Assembly (NCBI GenBank): GCA_003170995.1
Contig: PMXT01000096.1
Span: 1 to 6,755, forward strand
DNA length: 6,755 nucleotides
Source of the DNA: Actinomycetota bacterium
GTDB taxonomy: Bacteria > Actinomycetota > Thermoleophilia > Gaiellales > Gaiellaceae
Reading direction: 5' to 3'
Part shown: positions 1-5,286 of the stretch, piece after piece
Layout: each line of letters opens with the position of its first letter
Position numbering within the stretch: position 1 is the stretch's first letter
The notes under the pieces: generated by a model
Seen by the model: only the letters and a program-made list of their open reading frames with translations
Told to the model about the DNA's origin: nothing
Database searches by the model: none
Program-made: the position numbers and the translations under genes

Positions 1-1917
1 CCGGGCGAGAACGCCGGCGTGGTCGACCTCGGCGGCGACGAAGCGGTGGCTTTCAAGGTCGAGAGCCACAACCACCCCTCGGCGGTCGAGCCTTTCCAGG
101 GCGCCGCTACCGGAGTGGGTGGCATCCTGCGCGACATCTATGCGATGGGCGCGCGGCCGGTCGCGCTGCTCGACGGCCTCTACTTCGGGCAGGACGACAT
201 CCAATTCGAGAACGCGGTCGCCGGCATCGGCACCTACGGGAATTGCGTCGGCGTTCCCAACGTCGGCGGCGCCACCTTCTTCGACTCCCACTACGCCGGC
301 AACTGCCTCGTCAACGCCATGTGCGTCGGTCTCCTTCCGCGCGAGCAGCTGACAAGCGCGCGGGCGAGCGGTATCGGCAGCGTGGTCATGTTCGGCGCCA
401 CAACGGGACGCGACGGTATCGGCGGCGCGAGCGTTCTGGCCAGCCAGGAGCTGGGCGAGGACGACGCCGACAAGCGCCCGAGCGTCCAGGTAGGCGATCC
501 CTTCACCGGCAAGAAGCTGATCGAGGTCTCGGTCGAGCTGATCGAGTCGAACCTGGTCGAGAGTCTGCAGGACTGCGGCGCGGCCGGACTTGCCTCGGCG
601 CTGTCCGAGATGGCGGCCTCCTTCGGGCTGGACATCCACCTCGACCGCGTGCCCCTGCGCGAAGCCGACCTCGAGCCCTGGGAGATCATGGTCTCGGAGA
701 GCCAGGAGCGGATGGTGGCGGCGGTCACACCCTCGCTGGTTCCGGCGGTGAAGGAAGTCTGCGCGCGCTGGGAGCTGCCCTGCACCGAGATCGGCAAGGT
801 GACCGACAGCGGCGTGCTGCGCTGTTTCTGGAACGGCGAGGTCGTCGGAGACATCCCGGCCCGCTTCCTGACCGAAGACGCGCCTCGCTACCAGCTCGAG
901 CTCGCGCCGCGACCAAAGCAGGATCCGCCGCCTGTGCCCGTCGGCCCACCCTTCCGCCAGGCGCTACTCGAGTTGCTCGGCTCCGACAACATTCGCGATC
1001 GCGCCTGGGTCTACGAACGCTACGACTACATCGTCGGCTCGCGTACCGTGCGCCGGCCCGGGCTCGATGCCGGCGTGCTCAGGTTGCGACCCTCTCTGCA
1101 CGGCCTGGCGCTCTCGCTCGACGGCAACGGTCGCATCGCCTGGCTCGACCCGCGTATCGGCGGTGCCCACGCCGTACTCGAGGCGGCCCGCAACGTGGCC
1201 TGCTCGGGCGGCGAGCCGCTGGCGATCACCAACTGCCTCAACTTCGGTAATCCCGAGAAGCCCGAGATGGCCTGGGAGCTGAGCGAGGCGATCGAGGGCA
1301 TGGCCGAGGCCTGCGAGGCGCTCGGGATTCCGGTCGTCTCGGGCAACGTCTCGCTCTACAACGAGACCGACGGCCAACCCATCTACCCGACGGCGGTCGT
1401 CGGCTGTGTCGGCCTCATTCCCGACGTGCGCAACCTCAACAGCGCCTGGCGTGAGGGCGATGTCGTTCTGCTCGCCGGCGAGCCACAGCTTTCGATCGCC
1501 GGCTCGGAGTACCAAGCGCTCTACGACAAGGTCTGTGGCGCCCCGGCGGAGCTCGACCTCGAGGCTGAGGCGGCTCTCATCTGCTTCCTTTGGAGAAACA
1601 ATTCCTCCTTCTCGCTCGCCCACGACGCCGCCGAGGGCGGACTGGCCGTCTGCCTGGCGGAGTGCGCGATCGTAAGCGGCATCGGCGCCCGGGTTGATCT
1701 GCCGGCCGATCCGGTGCAGCTGTTCGGTGAGTGTGGAGGCTTGGCCGTAGTCGCCTGCGCGCCCGAGCACGTGAGCCGCCTCGAGACCGCCGGCGTACCG
1801 CTGCGCGAGATCGGCCACGCCGGCGGCGACTCGCTGAACGGGATCGCGCTCACTGAGCTGACACGCGTCTGGCAAGCTAAAGACGACCACCCGGATAACT
1901 CCAAACGGGGGCAGTAG
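1..1917 (+). CDS. purL: Phosphoribosylformylglycinamidine synthase subunit PurL (5' end outside window)
   Basis: PurL is the ATP-dependent synthetase subunit that converts FGAR to FGAM in step 4 of purine synthesis, using ammonia supplied by PurQ through PurS. The reading frame is open from base 1, so the GTG at 19 is internal and not the start. The 638 residues present compare with roughly 740 for the small (Bacillus/Actinobacteria type) PurL, so about 80-100 N-terminal residues are missing. Visible motifs are FKVESHNHPSAVEPFQG near residues 18-32, followed by GAATGVGGILRDI. The second AIRS-like half has GGAHAVLEAARNVA, then NCLNFGNPEKPEMAW from residue 411, VSGNVSLYNET near 445-455, and AHDAAEGGL around 540-548. 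There is no fused glutaminase domain, so separate purQ and purS genes are expected, probably upstream. The TAG stop abuts the purF ATG. Identification is secure. Confidence 0.97.
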   Translation, partial: PGENAGVVDLGGDEAVAFKVESHNHPSAVEPFQGAATGVGGILRDIYAMGARPVALLDGLYFGQDDIQFENAVAGIGTYGNCVGVPNVGGATFFDSHYAGNCLVNAMCVGLLPREQLTSARASGIGSVVMFGATTGRDGIGGASVLASQELGEDDADKRPSVQVGDPFTGKKLIEVSVELIESNLVESLQDCGAAGLASALSEMAASFGLDIHLDRVPLREADLEPWEIMVSESQERMVAAVTPSLVPAVKEVCARWELPCTEIGKVTDSGVLRCFWNGEVVGDIPARFLTEDAPRYQLELAPRPKQDPPPVPVGPPFRQALLELLGSDNIRDRAWVYERYDYIVGSRTVRRPGLDAGVLRLRPSLHGLALSLDGNGRIAWLDPRIGGAHAVLEAARNVACSGGEPLAITNCLNFGNPEKPEMAWELSEAIEGMAEACEALGIPVVSGNVSLYNETDGQPIYPTAVVGCVGLIPDVRNLNSAWREGDVVLLAGEPQLSIAGSEYQALYDKVCGAPAELDLEAEAALICFLWRNNSSFSLAHDAAEGGLAVCLAECAIVSGIGARVDLPADPVQLFGECGGLAVVACAPEHVSRLETAGVPLREIGHAGGDSLNGIALTELTRVWQAKDDHPDNSKRGQ

Positions 1918-3309
1918 ATGTGCGGCATCTTCGGCATCCGAGCGCCCGAGCGCGATAACGCGCGCCTGACTTACTTCGGCTTGCACGCGCTCCAGCATCG
2001 CGGGCAGGAGTCGGCGGGTATCGCTGTCTGCGACGAAGGCCGTCTCTACGGCCTCAGAGACATGGGACTGGTGACGCAGGTCTTCAGCGAGCAGAACCTG
2101 CGCGGGCTGCACGGGCAGCTGGCGATCGGCCACTGCCGCTACTCGACCACCGGCGGGAGCCACTGGGAAAACTCTCAGCCGCTCGTCCTGCGCGGTCGTG
2201 CACGTACCGTCGCGCTCGCCCACAACGGCAACCTCACCAACGTCGAGGAGCTGCGCTCGGAGCTCGCTCGGCAGCACGTGCGCCTGAACACGAGCTCCGA
2301 CAGCGAGATCGTCGCCGCGTTCATCGCCAATGACGAGCGCCCGCTCGAGCAGGCGATCGCCGCAACGATGAGCCGCCTCGTCGGTGCCTACTCGATCGTC
2401 GCGCTCGCCGACGGCAAGCTGGTCGCCTTCTGCGACCGTCTGGGCATCCGCCCTCTGTGTTTTGGCCGGCTCGACGGCGACTGGGTCGTCGCCTCGGAGA
2501 GTTGCGCGCTCGATTTGATCGGCGCCAAGCTGGAGCGCGAGATCAGGCCCGGCGAGCTCGTCGTCATCGACGAGGATGGCTGCCGCCAGATACAGGCGGT
2601 CGAGCCGGCGAAGCATTCGGCTCTGTGCATCTTCGAGCTCTTCTATCTGGCCCGGCCCGACAGCCGCCTGCTCGATGTCGAGGTTCACGGGGCGCGAGTG
2701 CGCATGGGCGAGATCCTGGCCGCCGAATCACCGGTCGAGGCCGACCTGGTGATGCCCATTCCCGACTCGGGCACACCGGCCGCGATCGGCTTTTCGCGCG
2801 GTAGTGGCATCCCCTTCAGCGAAGGACTGATCAAGAACCGCTACGTCGGCCGCACCTTCATCGAGCCCGAGCAGAGGCTGCGCGAGCAGGGCGTGAGGCT
2901 CAAGTTCAACCCGCTCGACGAGATGGCCGGCAAGCGCGTGGTGGTCGTCGACGACTCGATCGTGCGCGGCTCGACCACACGCAAGATCGTTTCCATGCTC
3001 TTCGAGGCCGGCGCAACCGAGGTGCACGTGCGCATCTCCTCGCCGCCGGTCGTCTTCCCCTGCTTCTACGGAATCGACTTCGGCGACGCCGACGAGCTGA
3101 TCGCCAGCAAGAAATCGGTCGAGGAGGTACGCCGGCACATCGGCGCAACCTCGCTGGCGCACCTCTCGCTCGACGGCTTGCAGACGGCCTCGGAACGGCC
3201 GACGACAAACTTCTGCCGGGCCTGCCTCGACGGCAACTACCCGACGCCGGTTCCCGAGGGTGGCAAGTTGATCAAGCTCCGCCTCGAGAAGACACGCGCC
3301 AAGGCGTAG
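1918..3309 (+). CDS. purF: Amidophosphoribosyltransferase PurF, [4Fe-4S] type
   Basis: PurF is the cytosolic first enzyme of purine synthesis. It uses glutamine and PRPP to make 5-phosphoribosylamine. The 463-residue protein starts MCGIFGI, so Cys2 becomes the N-terminal nucleophile after Met removal, without the short propeptide of Bacillus PurF. The class II glutaminase domain (about 1-235) shows HALQHRGQESAGIA, CRYSTTGG and AHNGNLTN. The phosphoribosyltransferase domain carries the PRPP loop VVVVDDSIVRGST at about 341-353. Cys237, Cys382 and the CxxC pair Cys433/Cys436 match the four iron-sulfur ligands of the Bacillus subtilis enzyme, which suggests an oxygen-sensitive clustered form. The ATG lies directly after the purL stop with a purine-rich GGGGGCAG before it, consistent with translational coupling and co-transcription. 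Such enzymes are generally feedback-inhibited by purine nucleotides; that is family knowledge. Confidence 0.98.
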   Translation: MCGIFGIRAPERDNARLTYFGLHALQHRGQESAGIAVCDEGRLYGLRDMGLVTQVFSEQNLRGLHGQLAIGHCRYSTTGGSHWENSQPLVLRGRARTVALAHNGNLTNVEELRSELARQHVRLNTSSDSEIVAAFIANDERPLEQAIAATMSRLVGAYSIVALADGKLVAFCDRLGIRPLCFGRLDGDWVVASESCALDLIGAKLEREIRPGELVVIDEDGCRQIQAVEPAKHSALCIFELFYLARPDSRLLDVEVHGARVRMGEILAAESPVEADLVMPIPDSGTPAAIGFSRGSGIPFSEGLIKNRYVGRTFIEPEQRLREQGVRLKFNPLDEMAGKRVVVVDDSIVRGSTTRKIVSMLFEAGATEVHVRISSPPVVFPCFYGIDFGDADELIASKKSVEEVRRHIGATSLAHLSLDGLQTASERPTTNFCRACLDGNYPTPVPEGGKLIKLRLEKTRAKA

Positions 3310-3337
3310 CGCCGGACTACTCCGCCCGACGCTACGC
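3304..3337. terminator. Possible hairpin terminator at the end of purF
   Basis: GCGTAGCG at 3304-3311 pairs perfectly with CGCTACGC at 3330-3337. The loop holds a second small stem, CGGA (3313-3316) with TCCG (3321-3324). The structure includes the purF stop codon and lies between purF and the convergent small membrane protein gene. There is no T-run on either side, so a classical intrinsic terminator is not shown. A bidirectional hairpin terminator or mRNA-end stabiliser is inferred from position. Confidence 0.4.
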
Positions 3338-3353
3338 AAGCGCACGAACGGTG

Positions 3354-3566
3354 TTACTCCTTGACGTTGTGTGCCTTGGCGACGCCGCGGCTGAGAATGT
3401 AAACCGCGGTTGTGATCTCGAAGAAAGCGAACCAACTGCTTATGGTCAGGGTTTTCGCAATCGCGACCACGATCATCGCCACGAGGAGCGCGACGACGTA
3501 GACGACGAACTCCATGTTCGGCATGCTCAGCTTCGAGATATCGAGTGTGACTTTGTTTTCTTCCAT
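3354..3566 (-). CDS. Small two-TM membrane protein, function unknown
   Basis: This 70-residue protein is not one I recognise. After a polar N-terminus (MEENKVTLDISKLSMP) it has two hydrophobic stretches, about residues 19-37 and 45-63, joined by a very short turn. The second contains a buried Glu50 within WFAFFEITTAVYIL. The C-terminus is basic to polar (SRGVAKAHNVKE). It is probably an inner-membrane hairpin with both ends in the cytoplasm. I chose the ATG at 3566 because AAGGAG lies 9 bases upstream. An in-frame ATG at 3608 would add 14 residues, but its AGGAG is only 3 bases away. It is the last gene of a likely minus-strand run after padR and the NifX-like gene, separated from the latter by about 100 bp. 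A membrane anchor or partner for the NifX-like protein is possible, but this is speculation. Confidence 0.75.
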   Translation of the reverse strand: MEENKVTLDISKLSMPNMEFVVYVVALLVAMIVVAIAKTLTISSWFAFFEITTAVYILSRGVAKAHNVKE

Positions 3567-3575
3567 CGAGGGTGG

Positions 3576-3581
3576 CTCCTT
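3576..3581 (-). promoter_or_regulatory. Ribosome binding site of the small membrane protein
   Basis: On the minus strand AAGGAG lies 9 bases before the ATG at 3566. It favours this start over the upstream in-frame ATG at 3608, whose own AGGAG is too close for good initiation. Confidence 0.6.
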
Positions 3582-3657
3582 CGTTGAGCGATTGACAGAC
3601 ACACGCATGCTCTCCTGTTCTCATTCGGAATGCAAGCCACCAACCTCACACCATCAA

Positions 3658-3674
3658 CTGAGAGGCTCTCTCAG
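3658..3674. other. Short perfect hairpin over the NifX-like stop codon
   Basis: CTGAGAG at 3658-3664 and CTCTCAG at 3668-3674 form a 7-bp stem with a 3-base loop, and the stem includes the TGA stop (3673-3671, minus strand). No T-tract follows it in the minus direction. It may attenuate or mark the RNA end between the NifX-like gene and the small membrane protein gene, or it may be chance. Confidence 0.3.
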
Positions 3675-4108
3675 CAGGAGTCTCCGTGCTCCTGCCCGCG
3701 ATGGTGGTTGCAGATCTGGGCGGTCGCTATCGGCTGTAGCTCTCCTGCGGCGAGCGCAGCAACCGCCTCGCCGACCGTCTTCCGCTGCCGATCGAAGTAC
3801 ACGTCGATGTCGGCTTCACTGAGAATCGCGAGCGGGCGGGCGCCGATTCCTCCGGCGACCAGCGCATTCACTCCCGCCGAGGCCAAGAGTTGCGCAGCAG
3901 CCTGGCAGCCACCTTCGCTGTGTGAACCGTTCGCTATGACGTCGACGCGTTCGATCTTCCCGGCTGCCAGCTCGACCGCCGTGAAGCAGGGGCTCTTCCC
4001 GAAGTGATGCGAGCGCCGGGCATCGAGCCCGCCCTCGCCGACCGAAGGCACCGCGACGACGAAAGCGCCCCGCTCGGTCGACGACACAGACATATCCGAT
4101 CTCTCCAT
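3671..4108 (-). CDS. NifX/NifB-C-like (MTH1175-type) dinitrogenase iron-molybdenum cofactor domain protein
   Basis: This 145-residue cytosolic protein belongs to the dinitrogenase Fe-Mo cofactor biosynthesis fold family (NifX/NafY/NifB C-terminus, MTH1175-like). The family binds metal-sulfur clusters or cofactor precursors, and many members occur in organisms that do not fix nitrogen. Diagnostic features are VVAVPSVGEGG at about 17-27, the HFGKSPCF segment (35-42), a conserved acidic strand and GKIERVDVI. After these come HSEGGCQAAAQLLASAGV (63-80), the AGGIGARPL turn (85-93) and the ending VGEAVAALAAGELQPI. The last 13 residues hold Cys133, His135, His136, His141 and Cys145, a plausible metal site. 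I start at the ATG at 4108, which has AAGGAG 7 bases upstream; an ATG at 4093 is also possible. It lies 38 bp after padR, so co-transcription is likely. The family assignment is firm; the actual cofactor is unknown. Confidence 0.92.
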   Translation of the reverse strand: MERSDMSVSSTERGAFVVAVPSVGEGGLDARRSHHFGKSPCFTAVELAAGKIERVDVIANGSHSEGGCQAAAQLLASAGVNALVAGGIGARPLAILSEADIDVYFDRQRKTVGEAVAALAAGELQPIATAQICNHHRGQEHGDSC

Positions 4109-4115
4109 TACGCCT

Positions 4116-4121
4116 CTCCTT
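4116..4121 (-). promoter_or_regulatory. Ribosome binding site of the NifX-like gene
   Basis: AAGGAG on the minus strand is 7 bases before the ATG at 4108. It argues against the longer reading that would start at 4150 and overlap the end of padR. Confidence 0.65.
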
Positions 4122-4146
4122 GTTTGCTCGATCTCTCTGGCGTGTC

Positions 4147-4563
4147 TCAAGTCGATTCCGTCGTGACGGGCCCGAGCGATCGCTCGACGAGCTCGATCAC
4201 ACTCCTAAACACGCGCTCCCGCTCCCGTAAATGCTCGGCCCACTGTCTGAGCAGAGAACGGCCTTCATCGGTCAGCTCGTAGCGGCGGCGCTGAGGGCCG
4301 TACTCTCCTTCCGACCAGGTGGAGGCGACAAAGCCCTCGTCCTCGAGCCGGCGCAATACCCGGTACATGCCGCCCGGGTCGATGCAGACGAGACCATCGC
4401 TCAATTCCTCGACGGCTCGGCGTAGGTCGTAGCCGTGACTCGGCTGTGACGCCAGAACCGCCAGCAGGGCCGACTCGAGCAGACCGCCGCCGTGACCACC
4501 CTGCCCTCGGCCGCCGCCGCAAGGTCGCCGGCGCGGCTTGACTCGACTGAGCTCGCTAGACAC
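4147..4563 (-). CDS. PadR-family transcriptional regulator (short form)
   Basis: This 138-residue winged-helix regulator has a Gly/Arg-rich N-terminus (about 10-27) containing Cys15 and His24. The PadR domain follows: LLESALLAVLASQPSHGYDL (28-47), the recognition-helix region DPGGMYRVLRRLEDEGFV (62-79) and the wing GPQRRRYELTDEG (89-101). One C-terminal helix (about 103-131) for dimerisation completes it, the short PadR architecture. The frame is open well upstream into the opposite-strand OsmC gene, but that part is shadow. The only in-frame start in the non-overlapping region is GTG at 4563. It has no Shine-Dalgarno sequence but a TANNNT box six bases before it, which suggests a leaderless mRNA. 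PadR proteins usually repress their own gene and neighbours. Here the likely targets are the NifX-like operon and the divergent OsmC gene. The ligand is unknown; the start is less certain than the family. Confidence 0.9.
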   Translation of the reverse strand: MSSELSRVKPRRRPCGGGRGQGGHGGGLLESALLAVLASQPSHGYDLRRAVEELSDGLVCIDPGGMYRVLRRLEDEGFVASTWSEGEYGPQRRRYELTDEGRSLLRQWAEHLRERERVFRSVIELVERSLGPVTTEST

Positions 4564-4586
4564 ATCTAGATGATATATACATCTAG
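4562..4586. promoter_or_regulatory. Candidate PadR operator (repeated ACATCTAG / CTAGATG half-sites)
   Basis: ACATCTAG occurs twice, at 4562-4569 and 4579-4586, 17 bp apart. The first copy is part of the perfect palindrome CATCTAGATG (4563-4572). CTAGATG (4566-4572) and CATCTAG (4580-4586) also form an inverted repeat around ATATATA. The ATG...CAT symmetry resembles known PadR sites of the ATGT-N8-ACAT type, though it is not an exact match. The island is strikingly AT-rich for this DNA and covers the predicted padR -10 box and GTG start, as expected for autorepression. Protein binding is inferred. Confidence 0.6.
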
Positions 4587-4599
4587 GTGCATTTAGCAA
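4570..4599 (-). promoter_or_regulatory. Predicted padR promoter, leaderless type
   Basis: On the minus strand TTGCTA (4599-4594) is an acceptable -35 box, followed after 18 bases by TATCAT (4575-4570) as the -10 box. TATCAT ends exactly 6 bases before the GTG at 4563, which places the transcription start at or next to the start codon. The candidate operator lies in the spacer and -10 region, a geometry that would block RNA polymerase. Confidence 0.5.
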
Positions 4600-4654
4600 C
4601 GTCCAGCGAGCGCGCTTTACTGATCGCATAGAGACGAGAGCGAAAGAGGAAGAG

Positions 4655-5104
4655 ATGCGCGTAAAGGAATTCAGCTTCCCTGTCAGTGTCGAGTTGCTGG
4701 GCGACACCCGGGTGATCACCCGCATCGAGGGCAAGAGAGAGATCGAGACCTCCTCGCCGCCCGAGTTCCGAGGCACCGACGCGACGACCTGGAGCCCCGA
4801 GGACTTCTTCGTCGCCGCGACCACCTCGTGTCTGGCGATCACGCTCCAGGGCATCGCCGGGCGGCGCGGTCTTCCGCTCCAGAGCCTGAAAGTGAGCGGC
4901 GACGGCACCGTTGGCACTCGTGACGACGGGCGCTTCGGTTTCTCGCGGATGGCAATCCTGGTCGAGATCAAAACCGAGCCGGGTCACGAGGAGCAGGCGC
5001 GTCAGATCTCGCGCGAGGCGGAGAAGACCTGTCTGGTCGCCGTCTCGCTTGCCCTTCCGATCGAGACGGCCGTCGAGGTACAAACGGCGCCCGCGTCGGC
5101 CTGA
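4655..5104 (+). CDS. OsmC/Ohr-family thiol peroxidase
   Basis: This 149-residue cytosolic protein is of the OsmC family, whose members reduce organic hydroperoxides with a pair of cysteines and usually work as tight dimers. The two cysteines are present: Cys59 in AATTSCLAITLQGIAGRRG and Cys126 in EAEKTCLVAVSLALPIETAV, the usual spacing in this family. Arg39 and Glu49 lie where OsmC-type enzymes carry the catalytic Arg and Glu; I placed them by eye, not by alignment. The ATG at 4655 has GAGG 5 bases upstream. The gene diverges from padR across 91 bp, so it may share the AT-rich operator island, although I see no convincing promoter pointing towards it. Whether the substrate is an organic peroxide or a persulfide-type compound cannot be told. 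Function outside peroxide defence is known for some family members. Confidence 0.93.
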   Translation: MRVKEFSFPVSVELLGDTRVITRIEGKREIETSSPPEFRGTDATTWSPEDFFVAATTSCLAITLQGIAGRRGLPLQSLKVSGDGTVGTRDDGRFGFSRMAILVEIKTEPGHEEQARQISREAEKTCLVAVSLALPIETAVEVQTAPASA

Positions 5105-5134
5105 CCGATCAAGAACCTGTCTCGTTGGGAAAGC

Positions 5135-5164
5135 GCGGTCGAGGCGGTCGAGGCGGTCGAGGCG
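5135..5164 (+). repeat. Short 9-bp tandem repeat
   Basis: GCGGTCGAG is repeated three times head to tail (5135-5143, 5144-5152, 5153-5161) with three more matching bases. It sits downstream of the OsmC gene stop in the convergent gap and has no coding role that I can see. The copies are identical, so they probably arose by replication slippage. Confidence 0.8.
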
Positions 5165-5182
5165 TTGATGTCAGGGGCCGCA

Positions 5183-5222
5183 CGAGCCACTAAAGCGCAC
5201 TGGTAGTGCGGTGAGTGGCTCG
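5183..5222. terminator. Two-tier hairpin between convergent genes, probable bidirectional terminator
   Basis: CGAGCCACT (5183-5191) pairs perfectly with AGTGGCTCG (5214-5222). Inside it, CGCACT (5196-5201) pairs with AGTGCG (5205-5210) around a 3-base loop. The internal loop is 4 and 3 bases. The 15 base pairs are mostly G/C and the element sits between the OsmC gene and a convergent minus-strand gene, the usual place for a shared terminator. There is no T-tract, so termination is inferred. The rest of the 182-bp gap (5105-5286) shows only the 9-bp tandem repeat. Confidence 0.55.
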
Positions 5223-5286
5223 GGTGGTTCCTGGCGCCGCGAAACGGCCGCATCGGACGTGCTGGCCTAGCGGGATAGGTTCTCTA

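Noticed and set aside
964..2688. Long minus-strand open frame of 574 codons across purL and purF
   Set aside because: It is antisense to two clearly identified genes. Its protein is low in recognisable motifs and rich in Asp, Arg, Val and Ala, typical of a shadow frame in high-GC DNA.
3592..3597. Perfect TTGACA -35 box on the plus strand
   Set aside because: No -10 box follows at 16-18 bases and no plus-strand gene lies downstream; it is antisense to the NifX-like operon.
2728..3624. Minus-strand open frame of 298 codons covering the purF 3' end and the small membrane gene
   Set aside because: It overlaps purF antisense and the two-TM gene in another frame. It has no family signature, while the overlapped genes have motifs and ribosome binding sites.
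3671..4108. Evidence for nitrogen fixation
   Set aside because: The NifX-like domain is common in non-diazotrophs and no nifHDK, nifE, nifN or full nifB is present here.
4564..4971. N-terminal extension of padR into the OsmC gene
   Set aside because: The frame is open, but it is antisense to a solid OsmC coding region and the PadR similarity begins only after the GTG at 4563.
4655..5104. Organic hydroperoxide resistance gene ohr rather than general OsmC
   Set aside because: Both share the two-cysteine layout; without alignment I cannot assign the subfamily, so no gene symbol was given.
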